Source: Planctomycetota bacterium (lineage in GTDB: Bacteria > Planctomycetota > SZUA-567). Taken from it: a stretch of DNA of 32,809 bases. The stretch covers positions 1 to 32,809 of the forward strand of contig JAIRTL010000089.1 of the NCBI GenBank assembly GCA_031254915.1, written 5' to 3'. The stretch's first letter is position 1, and every line of letters begins with the position of its first letter. The notes below the pieces were generated by a model, which worked only from the letters and a program-made list of their open reading frames with translations, searched no databases and was not told the DNA's origin. The position numbers and the translations under genes were made by a program. Below, piece after piece: positions 25,172-32,809 of this stretch.

Positions 25172-25199
25172 AAAAACGGCCTCACGCGAAGCCGTTTTT
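25172..25199. terminator. Bidirectional terminator next to repeat copy C
   Basis: Stem AAAAACGGC / GCCGTTTTT enclosing CTCACGCGAA, with A and T runs giving activity on both strands. On the minus strand it ends transcripts of the 68-residue protein gene after they pass through repeat copy C. It touches the CCGTTCACGG end of the repeat, as the terminator does at copy A. Confidence 0.8.
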
Positions 25200-25200
25200 C

Positions 25201-25328
25201 ATACCGTTCACGGTCCGGATTCGTGATTCCCTCGACTGTTCGCGGCCATGATATGGCCAAGGGAAACAGATGTGGAACAGGGCAACTTCCATCTCCCGTT
25301 TTCACAATTTCGGGCCGCGCCCAGTATA
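25201..25328 (+). repeat. Dispersed intergenic element, copy C
   Basis: Third copy of the element, 128 bp. It has ATACCG and CAGTAT at the ends and the shared end blocks. The internal hairpin GGCCAT-GAT-ATGGCC (25244-25258) is enclosed by an outer TTCCCT / AGGGAA pair (25227-25232 with 25260-25265). It lies 51 bp beyond the stop of the 68-residue protein gene, in the opposite orientation to that gene. Confidence 0.88.
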
Positions 25329-25379
25329 CCTTCCCGGCGCTGGCGATTTTCCGGGGATTCGGGATCCGAAATCATCCCG

Positions 25380-25586
25380 TTACGCCGCACCGAGGCCGGG
25401 GATGTATACTTCCAGCTTCCAGCCGAGCTGGCGCATCAGGTCGTACACTTCCCCTTTTTCAATGTCGTATTTTTGTTGTTCGGCATATTCCATAAGGGCC
25501 AGGATAATTTCACGCTCGTCGCCGGTCTGGGAATTCAACACGTACCAGTGGCCGTTTTTGCGCAAAACGACTGTTTTCTCGTACAT
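25380..25586 (-). CDS. Hypothetical protein, 68 residues
   Basis: Not a family I recognise. The protein starts MYEKTVVLRKNGHWYVLNSQ and looks like a small alpha/beta domain: two N-terminal strands, an acidic helix (EREIILALMEYAEQQKYDIEKG), a second helix and a final strand ending LEVYIPGLGAA. There is no signal peptide or membrane span. AGGAGG lies 4 nt before the ATG at 25586, which is strong support for translation. It is downstream of guaA in the same direction, separated by 317 bp with a large inverted repeat, so it is probably its own unit. Confidence 0.65.
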   Translation of the reverse strand: MYEKTVVLRKNGHWYVLNSQTGDEREIILALMEYAEQQKYDIEKGEVYDLMRQLGWKLEVYIPGLGAA

Positions 25587-25903
25587 CCATCCTCCTCCCT
25601 GAACGCCGCGCCCCGCTTCATGCGCCGGTTGCGAAACACGTCGCACACGGCCGCGCGCGGCCTTACGGACAACACTTTCCCCCGTATTTCCATTTCTTTC
25701 GGCGAAAATAATAAAAAACTTGAGGGAAAGCGGTTGGAAAAAGGAAAAGACGCGCCCACGCCCCTGAAAAAAGCCCGACTTGGCGAAAAATCAACCCCTC
25801 GTACCGTGAGCGGTAACACCTTTGGAGGAAATCGGGCGGCGGTCGGCCCGATTTCCTCCAAAAGTCCACGCAAAAGAAGCGGGTCGAAAAGGCGGGGGCC
25901 TTT
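25587..25903. other. Intergenic region downstream of guaA
   Basis: This 317-bp gap contains the perfect 17-bp inverted repeat at 25821-25862 and, beyond it, an A-rich stretch around 25700-25790 (AATAATAAAAAAC) that may carry the promoter of the 68-residue protein gene. No coding frame here is convincing. Confidence 0.55.
25821..25862. repeat. Perfect 17-bp inverted repeat after guaA
   Basis: Arms TTTGGAGGAAATCGGGC (25821-25837) and GCCCGATTTCCTCCAAA (25846-25862) are exactly complementary around an 8-nt loop. It lies about 40 bp past the guaA stop. It could be the guaA terminator, but no T-run follows on the minus strand, so it may instead be an operator, an attachment-like site or an RNA-processing hairpin. 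Confidence 0.85.
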
Positions 25904-27439
25904 CTACTCCCACTCGATCGTCGCCGGCGGCTTCGAGGAGACGTCGTACACGACGCGGTTGACGCCCCTGACCTCGTTGGTGATCCGGGTGGAAATGCGG
26001 CGAATAAGCTCGTAGGGAACCTCCACCCAGTCCGCCGTCATGCCGTCCTCGCTCTCCACCATCCGCAGGGCCGCGACCGCCTCGTAGGTGCGCTGGTCGC
26101 CCATGACGCCCACGGACGCTGTCGGCAAGAGCACGGCGAAAGCTTGCCAAAGCTTCCTGTACCAGCCGGCGGCGTGGATTTCCTCGAGGACGATCGAATC
26201 CACCTCCTGCAGGGTGGCGACCCGCTCCGGCGTCACTTCGCCGATGACCCGCACCGCAAGGCCGGGACCCGGGAAGGGATGACGGCGAAGCTCGTCTTCG
26301 GGGATGCCGAGGGCGACGCCGAGTTCGCGCACTTCGTCCTTGAACAGTTCGCGAAGCGGCTCCACGAGCTTGAGGCCCATCTTTTCCGGCAGGCCGCCCA
26401 CGTTGTGGTGGCTCTTGATGACGGCGGCGCCGCCGGCGCCGTAGCCGCCCGAGGATTCGATGACGTCGGGGTACAGCGTCCCCTGCCCGAGATATTCGAC
26501 CCCGGTGATCTTGTGCGCCTCCTCCTGGAAGACGTCGACAAACACCCTGCCGATGATTTTCCGCTTCCGCTCCGGATCGGTGATCCCCTTGAGCGCGTCG
26601 AGGAAGCGGTCGCCGGCGCGGATGCCCTCGATGCGGAAACGCCTGCCGTAGCGGGCGCGGACGCGCTCGAACTCGCCTTTCCGGAGAAGGCCGTTGTCGA
26701 CGAAGATGCAGGTGAGGTTGTCGCCTATCGCCTGCGAAAGCAGCACGGCGGCGACGGTCGAATCGACCCCGCCCGACAGCCCCATCACCGCCTTGGCGTC
26801 GCCGACCTGCTCGCGGACCGCCCGCACCGCCGTTTCCGCGAAATCGGACATCACCCAGTCGCCCTTGAGACCGGCGATGTTGTAAAGAAAGTTTTCGAGT
26901 ATTTCGCCGCCGCGCGGCGTGTGGTGCACTTCCGGGTGGAACTGGACCGCGTAGAGCCCGCGCTCGGGAATTGCGAAGCCGGCGTAGGGGGTGGCGCTTG
27001 TCGTCATCACCGGCGCCGCGCCGGTCGGCAATTCGTTCACCAGGTCGCCGTGGCTCATCCAGACGTCGAAACGCTTCGGGAGGCCGCTGGTGAGGGGCGA
27101 ATCGCCCACCACCTTCGCCACCGCGCGACCGTATTCGCGTATCCCCGACTCGCCCACCGCGCCGCCGAGCGCCGTCGCCAGCAGTTGCGCGCCGTAGCAG
27201 ATGCCGAGGATGGGCGCGCCCAGCTCGAGGATGGCGGGATCACAGTGCGGCGCGTCGTCCTCGTACACGCTGCGCGGACCGCCCGAAAGGACGATCGCGT
27301 CGATCCTCTCCGCCTTCAGCGTTTGCGCCGATGCGTTCCCGGGGAAAAGGCGGGAATGCACCCGCAACTCGCGCAGCCGCCGGACAATCAGTCCGGTGTA
27401 CTGCGAGCCGTAATCCAAAACCGCGACCGTCTGGTACAA
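25904..27439 (-). CDS. guaA: GMP synthase (glutamine-hydrolysing)
   Basis: Converts XMP to GMP in purine synthesis. The 511 residues start MYQTVAVLDYGSQYTGLIVRR. The class I glutaminase domain has nucleophile Cys in GICYGAQLL and the His/Glu pair in QFHPEVHHT. The ATP-pyrophosphatase domain has SGGVDSTVAAVLL, and the dimerisation domain ends SSKPPATIEWE. Length matches bacterial GuaA. A TTG start at 27439, 5 nt after AGGAG, is chosen; the frame upstream to 27475 has no initiation site. It follows pyrG by 133 bp. Confidence 0.96.
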   Translation of the reverse strand: MYQTVAVLDYGSQYTGLIVRRLRELRVHSRLFPGNASAQTLKAERIDAIVLSGGPRSVYEDDAPHCDPAILELGAPILGICYGAQLLATALGGAVGESGIREYGRAVAKVVGDSPLTSGLPKRFDVWMSHGDLVNELPTGAAPVMTTSATPYAGFAIPERGLYAVQFHPEVHHTPRGGEILENFLYNIAGLKGDWVMSDFAETAVRAVREQVGDAKAVMGLSGGVDSTVAAVLLSQAIGDNLTCIFVDNGLLRKGEFERVRARYGRRFRIEGIRAGDRFLDALKGITDPERKRKIIGRVFVDVFQEEAHKITGVEYLGQGTLYPDVIESSGGYGAGGAAVIKSHHNVGGLPEKMGLKLVEPLRELFKDEVRELGVALGIPEDELRRHPFPGPGLAVRVIGEVTPERVATLQEVDSIVLEEIHAAGWYRKLWQAFAVLLPTASVGVMGDQRTYEAVAALRMVESEDGMTADWVEVPYELIRRISTRITNEVRGVNRVVYDVSSKPPATIEWE

Positions 27440-27572
27440 GTGAACTCCTATAGAAGATATCAAGCCCCGCGTCATGATGCGCCAGCGGCGCGTTTGAAAA
27501 TCATGGGCGTTTGCGGGGGCCAGGCGACCATGTTGTCTTTATGCAATTTGTAACGCGTAATTCATATGCCGC

Positions 27573-29186
27573 TCACGATCGGATCCCGGCCTTCGCCGCG
27601 TCGACGAACGCGAGGAACAGCGGATGCGGCTTTAACGGCGTGCTCTTGAATTCGGGGTGCGCCTGGGTGGCGACGAACCACTGGTCGCCCGGCAGTTCGA
27701 CAATCTCGACCAGACCGCTTTCCGGATGCCGTCCCGTGACCAGCATGCCGTTCGCCTCGAGCAACGCCACCTTGCCGGGGTTGACCTCGTAGCGGTGGCG
27801 ATGGCGCTCGCTGACGCGTTCGCCGCCATATGCCGCCAGCGCCCTGCTTCCGGGCGTGAGGACGCACGGTTGCGCGCCGAGGCGCAGCGTGCCGCCGCGC
27901 GGCGTCGCCCTGCCCTGATTGTCGAGCAGCGTGACCCAGCAGTTCTCCCGGTCGAACATTTCGTCGTCGAGCCATTCGGCGCTGATGGCGTTCGCCTCGC
28001 CGCAGACGTTCCTGGCGAACTCGATCACCGCGCACTGGAGCCCGTAGCACAGTCCGAGGAACGGCGTCCGCGTCTCGCGCGCCCAGCGGATCGCTTCCAT
28101 CTTGCCCAGAGCGCCCCGGTAGCCGAAACCGCCCGGGACGATCACCCCGGCGTACAGCGCGAGAATGGCGGAGGGATCGCCCCTCTCCAGGTCCTCCGCC
28201 TCGATCCAGTCAAGTTTGAGGGCCGCGTCCCGCGCCGCCGCCGCGTGGATCAGCGCTTCCCCGAGCGACTTGTAGGAGTCGGCCATGCCGGTGTATTTGC
28301 CGACCGCCGCGATCCGCAGCGACCGCCCGCCGTTCGCGGCCGACCTGGCGAAGGCCCGCCACGGCTCCATGTCGCCGATACCGGGCGCGATGTCGAGGCG
28401 ATGGCAAAGCGCGTCGTCGAGAGCCTGGGCTCGGAGTTTGTCCGGGATGTCGTATATGAGTTTGACGTCGGGAACGTCGATGACCCGTTCCGGACGCAGG
28501 TTGGCGTAGAGCGCCAGCTTTTCGCGCACCCCGGCATGCATCGGCTGTTCCGAGCGGCAGAGGAGGAAATCCATGTGCAGCCCGCATTCGCGAAGCTTCT
28601 GCGCCGAATGCTGGGCCGGCTTCGTCTTGATTTCGCCGCCGGCGGGAAGGCCGGGAAGAAGGACAAGGTGAAGCAGCACGGTGTCGTTCTTCGGGCGTTC
28701 GAGCATGAACTGGCGGATCGCCTCGATGAAGGGCATGCCTTCGATGTCGCCGATGGTGCCGCCGAGTTCGACGAAGAGCACGTCCGGTTCGTCCTCGCCG
28801 GCACAGGTTATCGCCGCCTTGATGGTGTCGACGACATGCGGAATGACCTGCACTGTGCCGCCGTCGTAGTAGCCGCGGCGCTCGCGGTCGAGGACTTCGC
28901 CGTAAATCTGTCCCGTCGTGACGTTGTTTTTTCGGCCAAGGGTGACGTCGGCGAAGCGCTCGTAGTGGCCGAGGTCGAGATCCGTTTCCGCCCCGTCCTC
29001 GGTGACGAACACCTCGCCGTGCTGGTAGGGATTCATGGTGCCGGCGTCGCGGTTGAGGTAGGGGTCGAGCTTCAGGAACGACACCCTGAGTCCCCGGCTC
29101 GTCAGGAGCCGCCCGAGCGAGGCCGAGACCACGCCCTTGCCGAGGGAACTCACCACGCCGCCCGAGATGAAAACATGCTTCGTCAT
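27573..29186 (-). CDS. pyrG: CTP synthase
   Basis: Makes CTP from UTP with glutamine as nitrogen donor. The 537 residues show the synthetase domain (MTKHVFISGGVVSSLGKG, KLDPYLNRDAGTMNPYQHGEVFV, ELGGTIGDIEGMPFIEA, GEIKTKPAQHSAQKLRE). The class I glutaminase domain has Cys in LGLCYGLQCAVIEFARN and the catalytic pair in QAHPEFKSTPLKPHPLF. Length is typical. AAGAGG lies about 6 nt before the ATG. It follows the metallophosphoesterase gene by 64 bp, so guaA and pyrG may share a transcript with dapA. Confidence 0.96.
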   Translation of the reverse strand: MTKHVFISGGVVSSLGKGVVSASLGRLLTSRGLRVSFLKLDPYLNRDAGTMNPYQHGEVFVTEDGAETDLDLGHYERFADVTLGRKNNVTTGQIYGEVLDRERRGYYDGGTVQVIPHVVDTIKAAITCAGEDEPDVLFVELGGTIGDIEGMPFIEAIRQFMLERPKNDTVLLHLVLLPGLPAGGEIKTKPAQHSAQKLRECGLHMDFLLCRSEQPMHAGVREKLALYANLRPERVIDVPDVKLIYDIPDKLRAQALDDALCHRLDIAPGIGDMEPWRAFARSAANGGRSLRIAAVGKYTGMADSYKSLGEALIHAAAARDAALKLDWIEAEDLERGDPSAILALYAGVIVPGGFGYRGALGKMEAIRWARETRTPFLGLCYGLQCAVIEFARNVCGEANAISAEWLDDEMFDRENCWVTLLDNQGRATPRGGTLRLGAQPCVLTPGSRALAAYGGERVSERHRHRYEVNPGKVALLEANGMLVTGRHPESGLVEIVELPGDQWFVATQAHPEFKSTPLKPHPLFLAFVDAAKAGIRS

Positions 29187-29250
29187 GAAAGCCTCTTGCG
29201 CAAATGAAACGCCCGGCGCGGAAACGGCGCCGCACGCCGGGCGATACGGG

Positions 29251-30051
29251 TTATCTGCCTTCGATCAGGCGGTAGCCGAGAAACGGATCAAGCTCGGGCT
29301 GCGCCAATATCTCCTTCGCGGCCGAATGGGCGTCGTAGGGAACCCTGCGGTAGCGGACGCGGTCGCCGTCAAGGATCACGTAACAGGAACGCGGGTTGCC
29401 GTCGCGCGGCTGGCCGACGGAACCGACGTTGATGATGGCCTGCGCTTCGCCGATCCCGTAGGTTGCGTCGGGAAGGCCTTCCGGCGGGATGAAGGCGCCG
29501 CCGCGCTCGATGACGCCGGGAATGTGCGAGTGGCCGTTGAAGGCGGCAAGCTCGACCTGGCCGAATTCGCGATTCATGCGCTCAAGATCGAACGCGTCCC
29601 CGGGGAGAAGATAGTCCATGGTCGGCCCGGCCGGCGAGCCATGCACGAACAACCTGTTTTCGCAGGCGAAGCTGACCGGAAGGCCGATCAGCCTGGCGAG
29701 CATCTCCCCGCCGTCCTCCTCCTCGAGAATGCGCGCCTTCGCCCACTCCACCGCCCTCCTCGCCCTTGGATGAAAACGGGCGACCCCCTTCATGGAAAGG
29801 GCCTGGTCGTGGTTGCCGAGGATGATGACGGGACAGCGCGCCGACACGATGCGCCAGCACTCCACCGGGCGCACCCCGTAGCCGACGACGTCGCCGAGGC
29901 AGCAGACGTTTTGCACGCCCTGGGACTCGATGTCCGCGAGCACCGCCTCGAGGGCGCGGAGGTTGGAGTGGATGTCGGAAATGACGGCACAGGGCCTTTC
30001 GCCGCGTCCAAGAAGGCACTGCCCGACGCAGGCGGCGACGTCAGCCGACAA
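29251..30051 (-). CDS. Calcineurin-like metallophosphoesterase
   Basis: A 266-residue cytoplasmic phosphoesterase with the dinuclear-metal motifs in order: SDIHSN, LGDVVGYG, GNHD, a FVHGSP block and NGHSHIPG. The layout matches YfcE/MJ0936-type or ApaH-like bacterial phosphodiesterases; the substrate cannot be told from sequence. A TTG start at 30051, 7 nt after AAGG, overlaps the dapA stop by 11 bp, which suggests translational coupling. It sits between dapA and pyrG with no obvious pathway link. Confidence 0.85.
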   Translation of the reverse strand: MSADVAACVGQCLLGRGERPCAVISDIHSNLRALEAVLADIESQGVQNVCCLGDVVGYGVRPVECWRIVSARCPVIILGNHDQALSMKGVARFHPRARRAVEWAKARILEEEDGGEMLARLIGLPVSFACENRLFVHGSPAGPTMDYLLPGDAFDLERMNREFGQVELAAFNGHSHIPGVIERGGAFIPPEGLPDATYGIGEAQAIINVGSVGQPRDGNPRSCYVILDGDRVRYRRVPYDAHSAAKEILAQPELDPFLGYRLIEGR

Positions 30052-30928
30052 GCCCGACCTTTCGCAACGCCTCGAGCAGCGCCGCCTCGCTTTCCGGCTG
30101 GAGCGGCACCATCGGCAGGCGCATACCGCCGTCCAGCTTGCCCATGATCCTGAGCGCGGTCTTGGCCGGCGCCGGGTTCGTCTCGACGAAGCAGGCCTTC
30201 ATCAGCGGCAACAGATGGTAATGGAGTTCGCGCGCCTTCATGAAATCGCCGGCCAGGGCCGCGGCCGTCATCCGCTTCGTCTCCGCCGGGACGATGTTGG
30301 CGATCACGCTCACGACGCCGGAACCGCCCACCGCCATGATCGGCAGCGCCAGGGAGTCGTCGCCGGACATGACGGAGAATCCGTCGTCCGTCAACGCGAT
30401 GATCTGGCTCGACTGGTCGACGATCCCCGACGATTCCTTGATGCAGACGACGGACGGATAATCCCTGGCGATGCGGGCGACGGTCGCCGGGAGGATGTTC
30501 GTGCCGGTGCGGCCGGGCACGTTGTAGATCATCATCGGCAGGTCGCAGTTTTCCGCCACCGTGCCGAAGTGGCGGTACAGGCCTTCCGGGGTCGGACGGT
30601 TGTAATACGGGGTGATGGCGAGGATTCCGTCGGCGCCGGAGCGCTTGGCGTGGTCGGCGAGGGAGACGGCTTCGGCCGTGCTGTTCGAACCCGCGCCGGC
30701 AAGCACCTTCGCGCGCCCCGCGGTCGACTTGACCGTCTCCTCGATCAGCCTATGCTGCTCGGAATGGGTGAGCGTGGCGGATTCGCCGGTCGTGCCGGCG
30801 GGAAGGATGCCGTCCGTGCCGGAAGCGATGTGCCACTCGATAAGGTCTTTCAGCGCTCCGTAGTCGATCCCCGACAAATCTTTGGTCCAGGGGGTCACAA
30901 GAGCGACGTAGCTTCCGGAAAAAAACAT
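30041..30928 (-). CDS. dapA: 4-hydroxy-tetrahydrodipicolinate synthase
   Basis: First committed step of lysine/diaminopimelate synthesis, condensing pyruvate with aspartate semialdehyde. The 295 residues have the usual length. They contain GTTGESATLTHSEQ, the catalytic Tyr in ITPYYNRPTPEGL, the Schiff-base Lys in VCIKESSG and the GGSGVVSVIANIVP loop. GAGGAG lies 5 nt before the ATG; upstream frame to 31030 is not supported. It overlaps the next gene by 11 bp and follows ybbR by 157 bp. Confidence 0.96.
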   Translation of the reverse strand: MFFSGSYVALVTPWTKDLSGIDYGALKDLIEWHIASGTDGILPAGTTGESATLTHSEQHRLIEETVKSTAGRAKVLAGAGSNSTAEAVSLADHAKRSGADGILAITPYYNRPTPEGLYRHFGTVAENCDLPMMIYNVPGRTGTNILPATVARIARDYPSVVCIKESSGIVDQSSQIIALTDDGFSVMSGDDSLALPIMAVGGSGVVSVIANIVPAETKRMTAAALAGDFMKARELHYHLLPLMKACFVETNPAPAKTALRIMGKLDGGMRLPMVPLQPESEAALLEALRKVGLVG

Positions 30929-31085
30929 GGCGTCTCCTCGATTCCATACCCATACGCCGCCCGCGCGCCGGCGGCCCGCCGAAACGGCTGGCGACGCGGA
31001 CGTTGTGCCTTTTTCATCCGATTTGAGCAAAACACTCTACCGGTTTCCGCGTCCGATAACAATAAAAAACCGGGGGTGGCGGCGT

Positions 31086-32177
31086 TTACTCGTCCTCGTC
31101 CTGGCGGGTGGCCGGGCCTTCGCCTTCCTGAGCCAGGCCAGCCTCGTGGGTGATCCATTTCACCGTGTCGGGCTCGATTTTCGTCACCTGGATATGATCC
31201 GGCGCCTTCGAACGGCATTTCATATTGTATTCGCCCGGCGCCGCCGGCACACGGTCGCGGATATCCACATAGATCGTCAGTTCGCCCGGGCTCACCTTGT
31301 CCACCAGGGATTGCGGCCCCGAGATCGTCACCCGCACCGACGGCGGCGACAGGGTGAGGCCGGCGTACCTGTCGAAGGGTGCGTCGATAAGCGCCTTGAC
31401 GTCGAAAAGCTGATCGAACTCGCGGATGGCGGGAATCTCGACCAGTTCGACGGACAGGTATACCTGTCCCGGAGTGCGCATGGCCTGGCCGTCTTTCACG
31501 AACGGCTCGAGCCCGACCATCCCGCCGACCACCCCGGCGCCGTCCTGGACGCTGAACGGCTTGGTGCGGACGACGTCGGCGGAGGTGATCTTGTCGAGGA
31601 TGGACTTGGGTCCGTACACCGAGGTCGTGCGCGGCTCGGGGCGGCGCACATGCCCGACCACGTACCCCGGGGCGGGATCGCCGATGATCTCCCCCGGCTC
31701 GACCGTGACGTATCCGGCGCCGAACCTGGCGAGGTTGATCTCCACCGCGTCCGGCGTCACCGCCCTCACCTCGATCCCCGGCGGCTGGCCGACGACCTGC
31801 GAAGGCAGAAGCGCGATCATTCCCGTATAATGATCGCCCGAAAGCGCGCCGGCGCTCAGTTCGGGAAGGAGCATGAGGTTTTCCTTGCGCAGCGCGTTGA
31901 TCTCCTGGCGCGAACCCCGGATCAACAGGGAGGCGGTGCGCGGCGGCTGGGTGACGAAGGCCCAGTCGGCGGGAATCCGGCTCTGGAATTCAATGTCGAC
32001 CTCGATCGTGGAGTCTTCCATGCGCCTGAGGTCGATGCCGATCCACAGGAGAATGCCGGAGAGAAGCGCGATGCCAAGATAGGTCCAGCGTCGCGCCCTG
32101 GGAACGGTCGTGCGCCTGAACTTGCGGATCACCTGGGTATGGCTCGCATTGCGATAACTGGCGTTGTTGTCGTCCAT
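31086..32177 (-). CDS. YbbR-domain protein, CdaR-like partner of CdaA
   Basis: A 363-residue membrane-anchored protein with one N-terminal transmembrane span (WTYLGIALLSGILLWIGIDL) followed by several YbbR-type repeats. Repeat traits are VRAVTPDAVEI, SVYGPKSILDKI, VRVTISGPQSLVDKV and the strand-rich spacing between them. In Firmicutes the YbbR protein CdaR binds the diadenylate cyclase CdaA and adjusts c-di-AMP production; this gene directly follows the cdaA-like gene with 53 bp between. AAGGAA lies 6-7 nt before the ATG. It probably sits in the periplasm, with the span in the inner membrane. Confidence 0.88.
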   Translation of the reverse strand: MDDNNASYRNASHTQVIRKFRRTTVPRARRWTYLGIALLSGILLWIGIDLRRMEDSTIEVDIEFQSRIPADWAFVTQPPRTASLLIRGSRQEINALRKENLMLLPELSAGALSGDHYTGMIALLPSQVVGQPPGIEVRAVTPDAVEINLARFGAGYVTVEPGEIIGDPAPGYVVGHVRRPEPRTTSVYGPKSILDKITSADVVRTKPFSVQDGAGVVGGMVGLEPFVKDGQAMRTPGQVYLSVELVEIPAIREFDQLFDVKALIDAPFDRYAGLTLSPPSVRVTISGPQSLVDKVSPGELTIYVDIRDRVPAAPGEYNMKCRSKAPDHIQVTKIEPDTVKWITHEAGLAQEGEGPATRQDEDE

Positions 32178-32230
32178 CTGGCTTCCTTGGCCGGATCGGG
32201 CGCAATGTCGCCGCCCGGCCGGTTGTGGTT

Positions 32231-32809
32231 TCATTCCTCGTCGTCGGTCGACTTCTGGTAGACGTTTTCCTGGAGGAGCGTGCGCAGCTGCTCGTAATCG
32301 ACGTCGCGGACGATCTCGCCGTGCATGGTGACGGAGATCTGGCGCGTTTCCTCGGATATGACGACGGTGACGGCGTCCGATTCCTCCGCCATGCCGAGCG
32401 CCGCCCGGTGCCTGGTTCCCATGCCCCGGGTGACTTCGACGTTTTCGGACAGCGGCAACAGGCAGTTGGCCGCCACGATGCGGCCCCGCCTGATGATGGC
32501 GGCGCCGTCGTGAAGCGGCGTGTTCTTGGTGAAGATGGTGCGAAGCAACGGCGCCGTGCATACGGCGTCGAGCTGGATGCCGCTTTCGATATACGAGCTG
32601 ACCTGGGTCTCGCGCTCGATGACGATGAGGCCGCCGACCTCGCCCTTGCGGGCGATCGCCATGGCGGCGTCGGCGATTTCCTTGTCGAGCGACGATTCCC
32701 TCGCGTTCCAGAAGTTGACCGTCTCGCCGAGCCGCACGAGGCCGTGGCGGATTTCCGGTTGGAAGACGACGATCAGGCCGATGAGAAGGACGTCGGCCGA
32801 GTTCTCGAT
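32231..32809 (-). CDS. cdaA: Diadenylate cyclase CdaA/DacA (5' end beyond window)
   Basis: Makes c-di-AMP from two ATP. The visible 192 codons begin inside the last membrane segment (ADVLLIGLIVVFQPEIRHGLVRLG). They include all of the DAC domain: GGLIVIERET, LLRTIFTKNTPLHDGAAII with the DGA motif, and MGTRHRAALGMAEESDAVTVVISEE with the RHR motif. The three membrane spans that should precede it lie outside the window. Together with the YbbR gene it forms the usual cdaA-cdaR pair; the partner glmM gene is not seen. Confidence 0.92.
   Translation of the reverse strand: MENSADVLLIGLIVVFQPEIRHGLVRLGETVNFWNARESSLDKEIADAAMAIARKGEVGGLIVIERETQVSSYIESGIQLDAVCTAPLLRTIFTKNTPLHDGAAIIRRGRIVAANCLLPLSENVEVTRGMGTRHRAALGMAEESDAVTVVISEETRQISVTMHGEIVRDVDYEQLRTLLQENVYQKSTDDEE

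Larger units (their letters stand above)
24955..25379. other. Intergenic region upstream of the LysM gene
   Basis: This 425-bp gap holds, from right to left in the direction of transcription, copy C of the dispersed element (25201-25328), a terminator (25172-25199), a promoter candidate (25091-25119) and a leader of about 130 nt to the LysM gene. Nothing else recognisable is present. Confidence 0.6.

Noticed and set aside
31086-32561. Longer start for the YbbR protein overlapping cdaA
   Set aside because: The extra residues are antisense-like low-complexity sequence inside the cdaA frame. The ATG at 32177 has a proper ribosome-binding site and precedes the membrane span.

Overview
The window is GC-rich bacterial chromosome, densely coded, with mostly housekeeping genes and a few accessory oddities. 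A ClpC-type ATPase, flagellar rod genes, CheD, CdaA/YbbR, a RicT-like PSP1 protein and a DsbD-type exporter point to a flagellated, Gram-negative-like bacterium. A protein resembling the 'Verruc_Plancto-restricted' (Minf_1886-type) family sits beside a PknB-like kinase, which suggests the Planctomycetes-Verrucomicrobia-Lentisphaerae group or a neighbouring phylum. I cannot fix the taxon further from sequence alone.

Layout. 1-1934: clpC (minus, 3' end outside the window). 2184-2343: a dispersed repeat abutting a terminator. 2373-4052: flgG and flgF (minus) behind a candidate sigma-54 promoter. 4347-4925: two small plus-strand proteins. 4991-6876: NAD(P)H-hydrate dehydratase translationally coupled to a short 2-oxoacid dehydrogenase E2-like acyltransferase. 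6888-7415: cheD (minus). 7416-7996: a non-coding divergent leader. 7997-8623: a peptidoglycan-binding lipoprotein. 8821-12948: three membrane-arm genes of the group-4 hydrogenase/complex-I type without catalytic subunits. 13016-14508: a YaiI-family protein and an FMN enzyme lacking its catalytic His. 14587-15820: gapA with promoter, structured leader and terminator. 15878-16543: a DUF2461-type protein.

16544-17069 holds debris: an IS5-type transposase fragment joined to what looks like the remains of a cysteine desulfurase gene. The rest runs on the minus strand. One tight operon reads NAGS-like acetyltransferase, ricT-like PSP1 protein, Minf_1886-type protein, dual-specificity phosphatase, Ser/Thr kinase, then the desulfurase remnant (20882 to 17066). 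Upstream lie dsbD, a HAD phosphatase and a LysM protein. A last minus-strand series reads cdaA (5' end outside), ybbR, dapA, a metallophosphoesterase, pyrG, guaA and a 68-residue protein.

The most novel signals are a roughly 126-bp intergenic element present three times with conserved internal inverted repeats and short terminal inverted repeats (2184-2309, 20925-21050, 25201-25328); the orphan hydrogenase-like membrane arm; His-to-Gln changes at catalytic positions in both CheD and the FMN enzyme; and the decayed desulfurase/IS5 composite.
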